NCBI GenBank assembly: GCA_020629205.1
Contig: JAHDDV010000002.1
Location: forward strand, 19,026 to 55,053
Length of the DNA stretch: 36,028 bases
Origin: Chitinophagales bacterium
GTDB taxonomy: Bacteria > Bacteroidota > Bacteroidia > Chitinophagales > UBA2359
Direction: 5' to 3'
In this document: positions 8,587-17,408 of the stretch, piece after piece
Layout of the letters: each line of letters opens with the position of its first letter
Numbering within the stretch: the stretch's first letter is position 1
Made by a program: the position numbers and the translations under genes
The notes under the pieces: model-generated
What the model saw: only the letters and a program-made list of their open reading frames with translations
The model's database searches: none
Told to the model about the DNA's origin: nothing

Positions 8587-9159
8587 CTACTTAGAAGATC
8601 GAACCTTAAAAGACCAAACAAAGGAAAACCTGCAAAGCTCCTCCCCCATTTCGTTGCGTCCTATCGAGTTGAGCTCTACTGTGCTACAACCATCAGAAGC
8701 AGCATAGGCTTCATTTAATGCCGCTACTACTTTCTCCCCTTCTTCACAAGTAAAGGTAGTCAAACCAACTGCTTTCTTGGAAAAGTTGCCTTGCACATCA
8801 ACTAATAGCATTGATATTGAAGGCTGGCGTTCTCTAAGATATACCATACACAGGGTTCCTGTCGACATTTCTGCTGCCATAGTAAGCACTGCAAAATAGG
8901 TCGACTTAAAGGGATTCTTATTGCCATGCCGATAAGGAACTGAAACCTGGCAGCTCACAGCATCGACGTTTTCAATTTTGAGTCCTGCTTTTTGAGCCAG
9001 CGGAAGATTGAGTCTCATCCAGAGATTCATCTTAATTTGACTATTCATCAGACCCATATTCCTGATAGCCAGCGTATCATTTAACACGACTGGTGGATTC
9101 ATGACCGCCATATAAAAGTTTTGATTTTGATGTTGTTTAGAAATAGAAATCCTCGACAC
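8587..9159 (-). CDS. DUF4442 hotdog-fold protein (thioesterase-like)
   Basis: The sequence fits the DUF4442 family of hotdog-fold proteins, related to acyl-CoA thioesterases. The key segment is VPYRHGNKNPFKSTYFAVLTMAAEMSTG, the hotdog helix with a conserved Asn and Glu. The substrate is unknown. The ORF starts at GTG 9159, overlapping the stop of the preceding gene by one base (TAGTG), but in-frame ATG codons at 9111 and 9102 would give an N-terminus closer to family members. The gene is last in a minus-strand run with the metalloprotease and the IMPACT-family gene. No functional link among the three is evident. Confidence 0.8.
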   Translation of the reverse strand: MSRISISKQHQNQNFYMAVMNPPVVLNDTLAIRNMGLMNSQIKMNLWMRLNLPLAQKAGLKIENVDAVSCQVSVPYRHGNKNPFKSTYFAVLTMAAEMSTGTLCMVYLRERQPSISMLLVDVQGNFSKKAVGLTTFTCEEGEKVVAALNEAYAASDGCSTVELNSIGRNEMGEELCRFSFVWSFKVRSSK

Positions 9160-11015
9160 TATTTGTATTTCATCACTTTCTGAGTTTTGGAAAACTCATC
9201 TGTACGTACGCTTACAATGTACACTCCAGTCGGTAAATCCGACCATTCATTGATTATCAAAAAGTTATTGCTATCATTCTCATAGCTGCGGATCAGCTGT
9301 CCGGAGGTGTTAAAAAGATCCAATTCTACATTCTCTGTAGACTCCGGCAAAAAGAGTAACATATCTTCTAGTCTTGTAAAGAATTCCTGACTTCCTCGCA
9401 GTTCGATCTCTTCCGAATATCCATCCAGAACACAACTATCTGTCAACTCCCCAGTCATCATACCTCTCGTGCTAAATACGCTAAAAAGCAAGGGACAATT
9501 AGCTCCGTTGTTACAAATCAAATCTGCTTGCATTGCGTGATAAGCTACATCTGAATACTCCATACCATCAAAGTAATTTGCCAGTGAAGCCACCACCAAC
9601 TTATCAGTTTCCTCCCTGCCGATGTTATCCCAAATGTCCATGAAAGCGGAAGAAACCAACTCTCCATCAAGCCACTTATCTCCTACCAAATCACCCGGAT
9701 AAGCCTTGGCAGTATTTGCCTTTCTACCGGCAAAAAAACTATTATGTCCATCCCAGGAAAACACAAAAGCCCATCTAAATTCACTAATGGAACGGGAGTA
9801 TGAAGCAGCGAAATAGTCACCAATACCTTCATCTATCGATTGCCGATTTCCGCCACTGTTGTTGTTTCGATTGCTATAGTAGCTGATGGCATGACCCAGT
9901 TCGTGAATCAAAACATCTGCATCTTCAGCATCATCCACATTACCTTCTCCAAAAATCAAGCTTAGATTAGGCCAAATGCCCCTAAAAAAAGAGTTATCGT
10001 CCCCATTTGCCCCATGAGTATCCACCTGAATTTGTTGCGAAAACAGATCATCAGCCCCACATCCTAAGCCCTGCACATAATCGATATACGTAGTCAGATG
10101 ATAATAGGCATTTACATCTTCAAAGCCTTGCTCACTTCGGGTAAAACTGAATGAAGGAGTGTTTGAGGTCACTGGTGCAACAGAAGGGGAATCGAATTCC
10201 GCAATCTTAATGTAATCATTCTCCAGCAAGAATTGATTGTTTTCATACTTGCATCTGATGGTCTTCAGTACTCTCTCGTCATTGAGCTCCGGGATATCTT
10301 CATCATTTGAATCCAAATACGGCGCTCCGTAGGTACGCATAGCAGAGGTCAGTGGATCGGGGTCAAAAACCATCATGCTAACCAAAGAGTCCTGAGGAAT
10401 TGGAGGGCAATACCTACGTATGTCTCTTTTGTAAAGCACCTCTCCACTGCGACCGAGAATGTAAAGATCATCCGCATTGGGTAGTGAAATCTCCAATTTG
10501 ATTCCCGAATGCGCCACACCATGGTCAATATAAACCACTTGCTCTGCAGCTGAAAGCAAGGTTCCTCCACGTTGAGCAGCAAAACTGTCTGCAAGCTGCG
10601 AGACCTGTTCCGAAGTCAAGCCTTCCGTTTCATCCTTAACCGCAGGTAAAGAATACGTAAGGTCCAGCACATCAATGATGCTACCGTATTTATCGATGTT
10701 AATTTTGACCTTGCCCATGTAAATCGGCAAACCGTTTAAGGTCTGTCGATACACCCAATGACTACCCATGCTGCTTGTCTGATGGAAGTCATAAATGATA
10801 GCCCCTGAGGATCCGTATTTACTTGAAAGCTTGTTGTCCAGGTATTGCAGCACTGTTGTCTGGTCAATCTTCTCACCAAGATATACTCTTTCACGATCCC
10901 GCTCCACCACACGAAGATCCACCTCATACTCCGAAGGGGCGTGATTATGTTGGGCATTGATCTGCTGTGGAAAAACAAATGCAGCTATAAAAAGCAAGAA
11001 TATGGAATATTTCAT
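9159..11015 (-). CDS. Secreted HExxH metalloprotease (M4/M36-like) with T9SS sorting domain
   Basis: The 618-residue product starts with a signal peptide (MKYSIFLLFIAAFVFPQQINAQ) and a pro-region that resembles the FTP/PepSY propeptide of thermolysin- and fungalysin-type proteases (residues about 40-200). The catalytic zinc motif is HELGHAISYYSNR at 371-375, and the third ligand is the Glu of DEGIGDYFAASYS near 396, the arrangement of M4/M36 peptidases. The last 80 residues (LDLFNTSGQLIRSY...DLPTGVYIVSVRTDEFSKTQKVMKYK) are a type A T9SS sorting domain, so the enzyme should be exported through the outer membrane and either anchored or released. Pro-domain removal is expected but cannot be shown from the sequence. 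The gene lies 41 bases downstream of the IMPACT-family gene. Confidence 0.9.
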   Translation of the reverse strand: MKYSIFLLFIAAFVFPQQINAQHNHAPSEYEVDLRVVERDRERVYLGEKIDQTTVLQYLDNKLSSKYGSSGAIIYDFHQTSSMGSHWVYRQTLNGLPIYMGKVKINIDKYGSIIDVLDLTYSLPAVKDETEGLTSEQVSQLADSFAAQRGGTLLSAAEQVVYIDHGVAHSGIKLEISLPNADDLYILGRSGEVLYKRDIRRYCPPIPQDSLVSMMVFDPDPLTSAMRTYGAPYLDSNDEDIPELNDERVLKTIRCKYENNQFLLENDYIKIAEFDSPSVAPVTSNTPSFSFTRSEQGFEDVNAYYHLTTYIDYVQGLGCGADDLFSQQIQVDTHGANGDDNSFFRGIWPNLSLIFGEGNVDDAEDADVLIHELGHAISYYSNRNNNSGGNRQSIDEGIGDYFAASYSRSISEFRWAFVFSWDGHNSFFAGRKANTAKAYPGDLVGDKWLDGELVSSAFMDIWDNIGREETDKLVVASLANYFDGMEYSDVAYHAMQADLICNNGANCPLLFSVFSTRGMMTGELTDSCVLDGYSEEIELRGSQEFFTRLEDMLLFLPESTENVELDLFNTSGQLIRSYENDSNNFLIINEWSDLPTGVYIVSVRTDEFSKTQKVMKYK

Positions 11016-11056
11016 TTCACTGTATTTGGGGAAATTGACAATAAGGGTTTTGGTAC

Positions 11057-11665
11057 CTACACATCATGTAAGAATTCGTATTCAAGCTTGTAGGCCTGAT
11101 CGAGAGCAGCTTCCAACTGCGAAGCCTCACTCTGCCTAATCGAGACATATAATTTACAACAATTATCATAATCCTGCCTAAGGACTTTTGCTTTGGAAGA
11201 TTTCACATGCCGCATAGCCTGATTCATCAACTCATAATCAAACGATAAAACATAGTGACTCTGGACTATATGCTCCACCTTCTCGGCATTGTCGAGAAGC
11301 TCGCGAGTACATTCCTTGTAGGCCTCAATCAATCCTGCCACGCCGAGCTTGGTACCACCATAATACCGAACAACAATGACCATCGTGTTTGTAAGATCTT
11401 TGGAATCAATCTGGCCCAAGATAGGCTTTCCTGCTGTACCAGAAGGCTCACCATCATCATTTGCTCGATATTGCTTACCGTCCCCGCCCATTCGCCAGGC
11501 ATAGCAGTGATGAGTGGCTTTAGGATGAATCTCCACGATACTCCCAAGAAAGCTTTTTACCTCCTCATCAGAACTAACGGAAGCACCGTAACCAAGGAAC
11601 TTGCTCCCCTTAGCTCTAAACTCTGATATTTCAGCCTTTCCGATGGTAAAGTAACTATCTGACAT
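11057..11665 (-). CDS. IMPACT/YigZ family protein
   Basis: The 202-residue protein matches the bacterial YigZ/YvyE branch of the IMPACT family: ATHHCYAWRMG, RANDDGEPSGTAGKPIL and IVVRYYGGTKLGVAGLIEAY are its diagnostic segments. A C-terminal ferredoxin-like DUF1949-type domain follows from about residue 135. Eukaryotic IMPACT regulates Gcn2, and the bacterial function is not settled. The start is ATG at 11665. It appears to be first in a minus-strand run with the metalloprotease and the DUF4442 gene. Confidence 0.93.
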   Translation of the reverse strand: MSDSYFTIGKAEISEFRAKGSKFLGYGASVSSDEEVKSFLGSIVEIHPKATHHCYAWRMGGDGKQYRANDDGEPSGTAGKPILGQIDSKDLTNTMVIVVRYYGGTKLGVAGLIEAYKECTRELLDNAEKVEHIVQSHYVLSFDYELMNQAMRHVKSSKAKVLRQDYDNCCKLYVSIRQSEASQLEAALDQAYKLEYEFLHDV

Positions 11666-12037
11666 CCTTGATTTTAACGATTAGACGTGTTGAAAAGTAT
11701 AGCAAAAATCGCGTCAAAAATAAATATTACCTACTCAATAACGAGTCGATCTTCACACGATTGATGCGGAACACTTTAAGTACCGACTTTTAGCACTCAA
11801 AATCGGCCTTTGTCTGCAACATCTCAAATTATGTTGAGTAAACTTTTCCTTTGTCTCAATCTCAACATTTTCAAGCGCTTATTGATCACTCTAATCCCTT
11901 AATATTGCGTATATTGTCTCTAATTTAATATGCCAATAATGTATTGAATCCAGTGGAGAACAGTTGGCTTCGAAGCCCAGATAGGCTATTGAATCTTGCC
12001 ACTCTAATGCACACTGAAAACCTAAAGCTATTCAACT
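11666..12037. other. AT-rich divergent intergenic region
   Basis: This 372-base gap lies between divergent genes and should hold both promoters and the leader of the 1221-residue protein. The only structure I see is a GTTGAG...CTCAAC inverted pair around 11834-11868 with a long loop. No clear TAnnTTTG box is well placed for the plus-strand gene. Confidence 0.4.
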
Positions 12038-15000
12038 ATGAGTAAATTAAGCCAAAACTTGTTTTTTGCTCTTCTTCTTGGTCTTTTCTCTCTAACAAAC
12101 GTCTCCCACAGCTTACTTGCTGGTAACTGTGATGACTATCTGGACAATGAAAGCGTATCCAACCCCTCCGAAGGAGCCGCGGTGCTGATAAAGCTTTCCA
12201 GCCCTGTAAACCTCTTGTTCGATGCAGCAGAAGAGACCGGTCACTTAAGACAATCACTGCATGTCTTGATCAACGATTTTGCCATTCAGAGTATCCAACC
12301 AGCTTTCTCACATCCAGCAATGAATGCCTATCTAAAAGTAAAATGCCTATCACCCGTGGATGTCGCTATGCTGGAGCAAGGCATCGAAGCACTTCCCTAC
12401 ATTGCATGGGCCAGACCTATCCCGACCGTGGAAGCAGCATTCGCCACTGACTTTTCAAACAGCATTTGCCTGGGACAAACGGTCCGATTCTACAATCAAA
12501 GCATCGCCGAAGATGCAAGTCTACTTTGGTCTTTTGAAGGTGCCAATATCTCTCAAACGAGCGAGCAAAATCCAGAAGTGATGTTTCTTCAATCTGGCAG
12601 TTATTCGGTCAGCTTGACTGTAGAAAGTCCCGAAGGTACGGATGTCTTGACACAACAAATTGTGGTAGACCTACCTTCGGCAAAATTGACTGGCGGGGGA
12701 GAGTACTACGCCAGTGTAAAGCAAAATCTCAAAGTTGAATTCTCCGGAATGCCTCCATTTGATCTGGTGTACAGCGACGGGACCACAGAGACCCTTATAG
12801 AAGGAATTGAGAATCCATTATACTACCTTCCGATCTCACCTGTCGATGGCAGCGAATACAAGCTAGTGTCGATGAAAGACAAATTTTGCAATGGTAACAT
12901 TAGCGGAACGGCCAATTTTGAACTAAGAGGTGGAGACCCCAATGATCCAGAATATCTGGTTCAAGAAGTATTGGTTGCCGGCGGATGTATAGAGGTGGAA
13001 AATGTCGAATATACGGGCGATCCAAGTGCTCTGGGCTATTATGAGCAAAGCGCTACACTCGACATCGGATTTGCAGAAGGAGTATTCATGGCCACAGGTG
13101 ATGTATCAACCTTCGACGGACCAAATGATGATGGAGGAGCTGGGACCTTGTTTATGACACCTGGAGATGAGGATCTGGAACAGGTTTTGGGAGGCCTTGG
13201 CATCGGTCAAACAAATGATGCCGCAATTTTGGAATTCGATTTCAAGCCTTCTAGTGATGCCATCAGCTTCGAATACATCTTCGCTTCTGAAGAGTATCCA
13301 GAATATGTTTGTAGCAACTTCAACGATGTCTTTGCTTTCTTTATCAGTGGTCCGGGCATAGATGGCCCTTATTCTGATGATGCAGAAAACATTGCTCTGA
13401 TTCCGAGCACAGATATTGCCGTAGCTATCAATTCTGTAAACCCTGGCGTTGTCGGACTCAACGGTTTACCCGGCGGATGTACAAGTCTGGATTACTCAGA
13501 ATATTATGTTGACAATACAGGTGGACTCTTAACTGAGTTTGATGGCTACACCACAATCCTAACCGCTGAACTAGATGGGCTTACTGCCTGTGAAACTTAT
13601 CATATCAAGTTGGCGATAGCCGACGTGTTTGATAGCGCCTTCGACTCAGGCGTATTCCTGAAAGCCAACAGCTTTGGAGCGGATGTGCCTTTCCTGGTTG
13701 AGGCCATCGGTGTCAACAATGACCCAGTTCTTGCGGAAGGTTGCAATGAAGGAGCTTTCGTTTTCACCAGAGGTGATACCGAAAATCTAGACGAAGAAAT
13801 CGAGGTCATCTTTACCATTGCCGGTTCTGCAAGCAATGGAGAGGACTACGAAGAAATCACCGAGACCCTCGTCATTGAAGCCGGAGAAGAAACGGCCACT
13901 ATTCCAATTGTCACCATCGCCGATGGTGTAGCTGAAGGAGATGAAACCATCGATATTGTGATCGAAAATGCAGAGTGCAACTGTGAATCTACATTCCTAA
14001 CCGCCACCCTTACCATTACAGAAACAGCCACAGATGTAGAAGCTGGCCCCGATTTGACCATCTGCCCAGGCGGAGAAGCACAATTGGATGCCACGGTTCC
14101 AGACGATGTTGATTTTACCTGGTCTTCTCCAGAAACATTAGACGATCCAATGAGTACCATTCCTATCGCTACTCCAACAGAAACAACCGAATACGTCCTG
14201 ACAGTTGTTGATGCAGATGGCTGCTTTGGCTCGGATACAGTGACTGTTTTTGTTGCAGGAGCGATTGATCTGCCAACGCTGGAGGATATCAGCATATGTA
14301 CAGAAGCTAGTGAAGTAACGGTAGAAATCACCGGAGTACCGGAAAATGATGATTGGACCTACAGCTGGGATCCCGAAGATGGACTGGACGATCCAAATGC
14401 AGCTAATCCAACAGCAACAGTAAGCGGACCTGCTGAATATACTTTGACCGTGGAAGACGCAGATGGATGCAGTGGCAGCACTTCAGTTGCTATGGTGGCT
14501 ACACAAATCGCGGTCGAAATCGAGTACGATGAGGATGTAGTACTTTGTACAGGCGATGAACTTACATTGGAAGCTGTTTCCGTTGCAGGCGCATCCTTCC
14601 AATGGCAAGATGATTCTTCTGAAGCCACATTTACAGTGACAGAATCCGGCACCTATACCGTAGTCGCTACTGCCGGAGAATGCGAAGCAAGTACCTCCGT
14701 GGATATCGAGGTGATTCCTGCCCCAGTGGTTGATCTAGGTCCTGACCAATTCCTTTGCGGAGGCGAGCAAATTATTCTGGATGCCACAGTCGATGGTGAT
14801 GCAAGCTATCTTTGGATGGATGGTACTACAGAAGCTACACACCCCGTAGATGGCGCTGGAGAATACAGCGTTGAAGTAACTGTGGGCGGGGCTTGTACTG
14901 CAAGTGACTCCGTCTCGTTTTCAGGTGAATTGCTACCGGCTCTAAATGAAGATTACTTCCTAATCTGTGAGCAGGAGGAAATTGAAAGTATACTGGTTAG

Positions 15001-15703
15001 CGTTGGCAATCCTGATCTGCCTGATCCGGATATCACCTACAGCTGGTCTACTGGAAGTACCGAACAATCCATTCTAATAGGCCCTGAAGACGTAGGATGG
15101 CTATGGGTGGATATCACCGGCGAAGCCTGTAGTTACAGAGACTCTCTAGAGCTTCTGACCTATCCTTGTGTGATCTTGGATGTAGAGCTCTTGAGCTTTA
15201 GGGGAGAGACAAAAGGGCAAGACAATTTGCTCAGCTGGTCGACTGCATCAGAAGTAAATGCTGATTACTTCGAGTTGCATAGATCATTGGATGGCAATGT
15301 ATTCCAAACGATCGAACGTATCGAAACGACAGGCAATAGCAGTCAATACAGTCATTTGGATCTACAGGCTCCAGCTATGGCATACTATAGATTGCAAATG
15401 GTCGATCTCGATGCCAGCGCAAAATATTCGGAGCTAATCTCTATCTCCAGAAATGAGCAAGACGCTAGTCTTCAAATAACCCCAATCCCTGCCAGGGATC
15501 AATTGACCATGAGCTACAATTTTGCTGATCAGGATCAAGTACAATTTACGCTGCTAGACCTCAATGGTAGAGTTTTGATGCAGCATGAATTAGCGGCCTC
15601 TGGCACAAGCAATATTGCACTAGATGGTATCGCCAGTGGATTGTACCTCGTTCAATTGACTTCAGGTAATGAAGTACTTACCAGTCGAGTGATCGTACAA
15701 TAA
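12038..15703 (+). CDS. Large secreted modular protein: PKD-like, choice-of-anchor L, Calx-beta-like, Ig-like repeats, T9SS tail
   Basis: The 1221-residue protein has a signal peptide (MSKLSQNLFFALLLGLFSLT...) and a modular exterior. In order: a PKD-like domain (about 145-215, LLWSFEGANISQTSEQNPEVMF), a choice-of-anchor L domain (about 315-555, with EYIFASEEYPEYVCSNFNDVFAFFISGPG), a Calx-beta-like module (about 580-660, NGEDYEEITETLVIEAGEETATIPI), about five Cys-containing Ig-like repeats with the theme DLxICxGxExxLxA...YxLTVxDADGC (about 670-1040), a fibronectin-like domain before the tail (LLSWSTASEVNADYFELHRS), and a type A T9SS sorting domain at the end. Such architectures are cell-surface or secreted adhesin-like proteins. 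The ligand cannot be inferred. Acidic Asp/Glu composition suggests Ca2+ binding. It is a single-gene unit with a strong terminator. Confidence 0.88.
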   Translation: MSKLSQNLFFALLLGLFSLTNVSHSLLAGNCDDYLDNESVSNPSEGAAVLIKLSSPVNLLFDAAEETGHLRQSLHVLINDFAIQSIQPAFSHPAMNAYLKVKCLSPVDVAMLEQGIEALPYIAWARPIPTVEAAFATDFSNSICLGQTVRFYNQSIAEDASLLWSFEGANISQTSEQNPEVMFLQSGSYSVSLTVESPEGTDVLTQQIVVDLPSAKLTGGGEYYASVKQNLKVEFSGMPPFDLVYSDGTTETLIEGIENPLYYLPISPVDGSEYKLVSMKDKFCNGNISGTANFELRGGDPNDPEYLVQEVLVAGGCIEVENVEYTGDPSALGYYEQSATLDIGFAEGVFMATGDVSTFDGPNDDGGAGTLFMTPGDEDLEQVLGGLGIGQTNDAAILEFDFKPSSDAISFEYIFASEEYPEYVCSNFNDVFAFFISGPGIDGPYSDDAENIALIPSTDIAVAINSVNPGVVGLNGLPGGCTSLDYSEYYVDNTGGLLTEFDGYTTILTAELDGLTACETYHIKLAIADVFDSAFDSGVFLKANSFGADVPFLVEAIGVNNDPVLAEGCNEGAFVFTRGDTENLDEEIEVIFTIAGSASNGEDYEEITETLVIEAGEETATIPIVTIADGVAEGDETIDIVIENAECNCESTFLTATLTITETATDVEAGPDLTICPGGEAQLDATVPDDVDFTWSSPETLDDPMSTIPIATPTETTEYVLTVVDADGCFGSDTVTVFVAGAIDLPTLEDISICTEASEVTVEITGVPENDDWTYSWDPEDGLDDPNAANPTATVSGPAEYTLTVEDADGCSGSTSVAMVATQIAVEIEYDEDVVLCTGDELTLEAVSVAGASFQWQDDSSEATFTVTESGTYTVVATAGECEASTSVDIEVIPAPVVDLGPDQFLCGGEQIILDATVDGDASYLWMDGTTEATHPVDGAGEYSVEVTVGGACTASDSVSFSGELLPALNEDYFLICEQEEIESILVSVGNPDLPDPDITYSWSTGSTEQSILIGPEDVGWLWVDITGEACSYRDSLELLTYPCVILDVELLSFRGETKGQDNLLSWSTASEVNADYFELHRSLDGNVFQTIERIETTGNSSQYSHLDLQAPAMAYYRLQMVDLDASAKYSELISISRNEQDASLQITPIPARDQLTMSYNFADQDQVQFTLLDLNGRVLMQHELAASGTSNIALDGIASGLYLVQLTSGNEVLTSRVIVQ

Positions 15704-15741
15704 GATTCTTGAATCCGATCTTCGGATTAAAAATTCAAATG

Positions 15742-15776
15742 AGCCCCTACGTCGAATGGATGTGGGGGCTTTTTTT
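15742..15776 (+). terminator. Rho-independent terminator after the 1221-residue protein gene
   Basis: AGCCCCTAC-11 nt-GTGGGGGCT forms a 9-base-pair stem (one G-T pair) followed by seven T. A second small perfect hairpin AATCCGA-TCT-TCGGATT lies just upstream at 15712-15728. Confidence 0.88.
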
Positions 15777-15812
15777 GGTGCATGGTACTTGGTGGATGCT
15801 GGATAAATGTTC

Positions 15813-15850
15813 AAGGGGCAAAGAGCAAGGTGCAAGGTGCAAGGTGTAAA
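15813..15850 (+). repeat. Short tandem repeat (GCAAGGT)n
   Basis: AAGGGGCAAAGAGCAAGGTGCAAGGTGCAAGGTGTAAAA contains three consecutive GCAAGGT units with degenerate flanking ones, directly downstream of a gene terminator. Confidence 0.75.
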
Positions 15851-15993
15851 AATGTAGAGGGGGACTGCGTGCGTCTGGGTTCGACTGGATCGAGAATTTT
15901 GTCAGAATTGAGTTGATTTTTTTTACGGCCTATTCTTTTTTTTGGAGCACAGCAGTTTTCGGCCGTGGCAACTGTTTACTGGCTATCCATTGC

Positions 15994-16097
15994 AATGCTG
16001 GCACTCTCCAGCGGCTTCGCTGCTGCACTGCATCCGTCTCTCCTATCGTCGAGCCAGCTGCAGTACAGCGACTCAGGCGCTGTATAGCACCAGCATT
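15994..16097 (+). repeat. Structured hairpin element, copy 1 (core GTCTCTCCTATCGTCGAGCC)
   Basis: The outer stem pairs AATGCTGG (15994) with CCAGCATT (16090-16097) and continues through CT and CAGCG pairs. The inner stem pairs GCTGCACTGCA with TGCAGTACAGC. The apex holds the core at 16036-16055, identical over 20 bases to the copy at 27.4 kb. A CA/CA internal mismatch after GG in the outer stem is shared with copy 2. Confidence 0.7.
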
Positions 16098-16257
16098 TCC
16101 ATTTCTATCCAGGCTATTTGGCCACAGCATTGCTCGCGCTGGCAGAGCTTCTTCAGCCAGACTGAGTATAAACATGTACTTAGTCCAATTGGGAAGATTT
16201 TTTTTTGCTGGAGCGGGCCAAAGCCAGTGAAAATTAGCCCCGGGTGAAGCGGTATGA

Positions 16258-16352
16258 GGTGCTCATATAGCGTCAGTGAATGCCGCTGCGGGGTGGCTCG
16301 GAACGCAGTGGAGAGACGCACTGCAGTGTGCATGAACAGCTAGATGAGTGCC
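16258..16352 (-). repeat. Structured hairpin element, copy 2 (inverted, diverged core)
   Basis: Read on the minus strand, GGCACTCATCTAGC (16352-16339) pairs with GCTATATGAGCACC (16271-16258), keeping the GG-CA-CTC / GAG-CA-CC arrangement of copy 1. The apex reads GTCTCTCCACTGCGTTCCGAGCC (16317-16295), which is the core with three additional bases and some changes. The flanks ACTGACGCTATATGAGCACC and ACTCAGGCGCTGTATAGCACC of the two copies also align. Confidence 0.65.
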
Positions 16353-16414
16353 GAGTGAGAGCGGAACACGGGACGAAAGAAACGCGTACTAAAACTGTTG
16401 GGCTCCAAAAAAAG

Positions 16415-16461
16415 AATCTGTTCAAAAGTCTATCACCAAAAACAAAATCTGTTCATAAGTC
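16415..16461 (+). repeat. Direct repeat AATCTGTTCAWAAGTC, period 31
   Basis: AATCTGTTCAAAAGTC (16415-16430) and AATCTGTTCATAAGTC (16446-16461) differ at one base and are separated by an A-rich spacer, in the DNA just after the EamA stop codon on the other strand. No function is evident. Confidence 0.6.
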
Positions 16462-16522
16462 CAGCCCTATTCATAGGAGGGATGGCCCAGCAAGGACTCT
16501 GTTGCACCAGACAAGCTAAACA

Positions 16523-17392
16523 CTACGAAAAGCCGATCAACGCAATGGCCATCAATGCGCAAGCCAAACCAGTGAGGTTAAGAGCGGAAAGTCGTTCCTT
16601 GAAAATGAGCACGGAACCAATGGCTGCGAGGCTGACCACTCCGATATTCATGAGCGGAAAGACGACGGAACTTTGGAGACCGGAGGTTTCGAGAGCTAAG
16701 AACATTGCGTAGAGACTAAGGTAGTTGGGAAGACCGAGCAAGCAACCCCAAAGTAGATTTTTCCAATGTAAGATTCCGGGATCTTTACCGATGCGCAGCA
16801 GGAGATAAAGGCTTCCGAGCAGTGCTGAAAAGGCGAATACACAGGTGAGAAAGTGCTTGAAATCTTCGCCATCCAAATAGTAGACCTGAGCATAATTGAG
16901 CAACACTTCAATAGCGCCGCTTAGACAGAAAATCAAGAGCGGTAATTGAAAGAGCTCAGCAGTAGATTTGGTTTTGGCACCTCCTTTTTTCACCGAGACG
17001 AAGACAACAGATAGCAGAGCCAGCCCAATACCACAGACCTTGAGCCAGGACAGGCTGTCGCCATAAAGAAAAACTGCGGCGATGATCGTGATAATCATAC
17101 CGAGCTTGCTGGAAACACTGGCTACAGAAACACCGTTTCTTTGTGCGCTTAGTCCCACGAGCACGAAGGTGCAAATGAAGAGAAAACTGGTCGCGATTGC
17201 CAGGGGTAACCAGCTGGCCTGCAGGAAGTACTGGGCTGTAGGGATCTGTTCAGCAAGAAGCAATCCTTGTAGGGTGCAAATGAAATAATTGACCACCACT
17301 GCCGCTGTTGTGTGGATCCCGAAATTGGCAAATGCGCGAAAGGTGAGGATGATGAGTACGGACAATAGTACAGCCAATATTAGGTAGAGCAT
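16523..17392 (-). CDS. EamA/DMT-family membrane transporter
   Basis: The 289-residue protein consists almost entirely of about ten hydrophobic segments in two similar halves, the architecture of drug/metabolite transporters of the EamA type. Typical pieces are GVSVASVSSKLGMIITIIAAVFLYGDSLSWLKVCGIGLALLSVVFVSV at the end of the first half and SSVVFPLMNIGVVSLAAIGSVLIFKERLSALNLTGLACALMAIALI in the second. The substrate cannot be inferred. The start is ATG at 17392, 16 bases after ribD, so it is probably the last gene of the agmatinase-ribD-transporter operon. A riboflavin link is possible from position alone but unproven. Confidence 0.88.
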   Translation of the reverse strand: MLYLILAVLLSVLIILTFRAFANFGIHTTAAVVVNYFICTLQGLLLAEQIPTAQYFLQASWLPLAIATSFLFICTFVLVGLSAQRNGVSVASVSSKLGMIITIIAAVFLYGDSLSWLKVCGIGLALLSVVFVSVKKGGAKTKSTAELFQLPLLIFCLSGAIEVLLNYAQVYYLDGEDFKHFLTCVFAFSALLGSLYLLLRIGKDPGILHWKNLLWGCLLGLPNYLSLYAMFLALETSGLQSSVVFPLMNIGVVSLAAIGSVLIFKERLSALNLTGLACALMAIALIGFS

Positions 17393-17408
17393 AGGAAGTT
17401 TTTACCGG

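Larger units (their letters stand above)
15777..16522. other. Large non-coding region with structured repeats
   Basis: This region of about 750 bases has no credible protein gene. The overlapping ORFs of 79-105 residues at 15913-16712 are on both strands, lack recognisable features and cross the hairpins. It contains a short tandem repeat, two inverted copies of a structured hairpin element, a T-run near 16199, and a 16-base direct repeat. Each is listed separately. Confidence 0.7.

Noticed and set aside
15940-16400. Retron or diversity-generating element
   Set aside because: Strong hairpins suggested an msr/msd-like RNA, but no reverse transcriptase gene is in the window and no template/variable repeat pair was seen.
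16480-16525. EamA stop codon TAGTG as a further copy of the stop-codon element
   Set aside because: Only TAGTG matches. The following bases (TTTAGCTTGTC) do not follow the arm consensus and no second arm was found. The same applies to the TAGTGTCG at the metalloprotease stop near 9159.
15913-16712. Several overlapping ORFs of 79-105 residues on both strands
   Set aside because: They cross the hairpin elements and the EamA gene. The recurring SPIVEP-like peptide is just the translation of the shared 20-base core in this region and at 27.4 kb.
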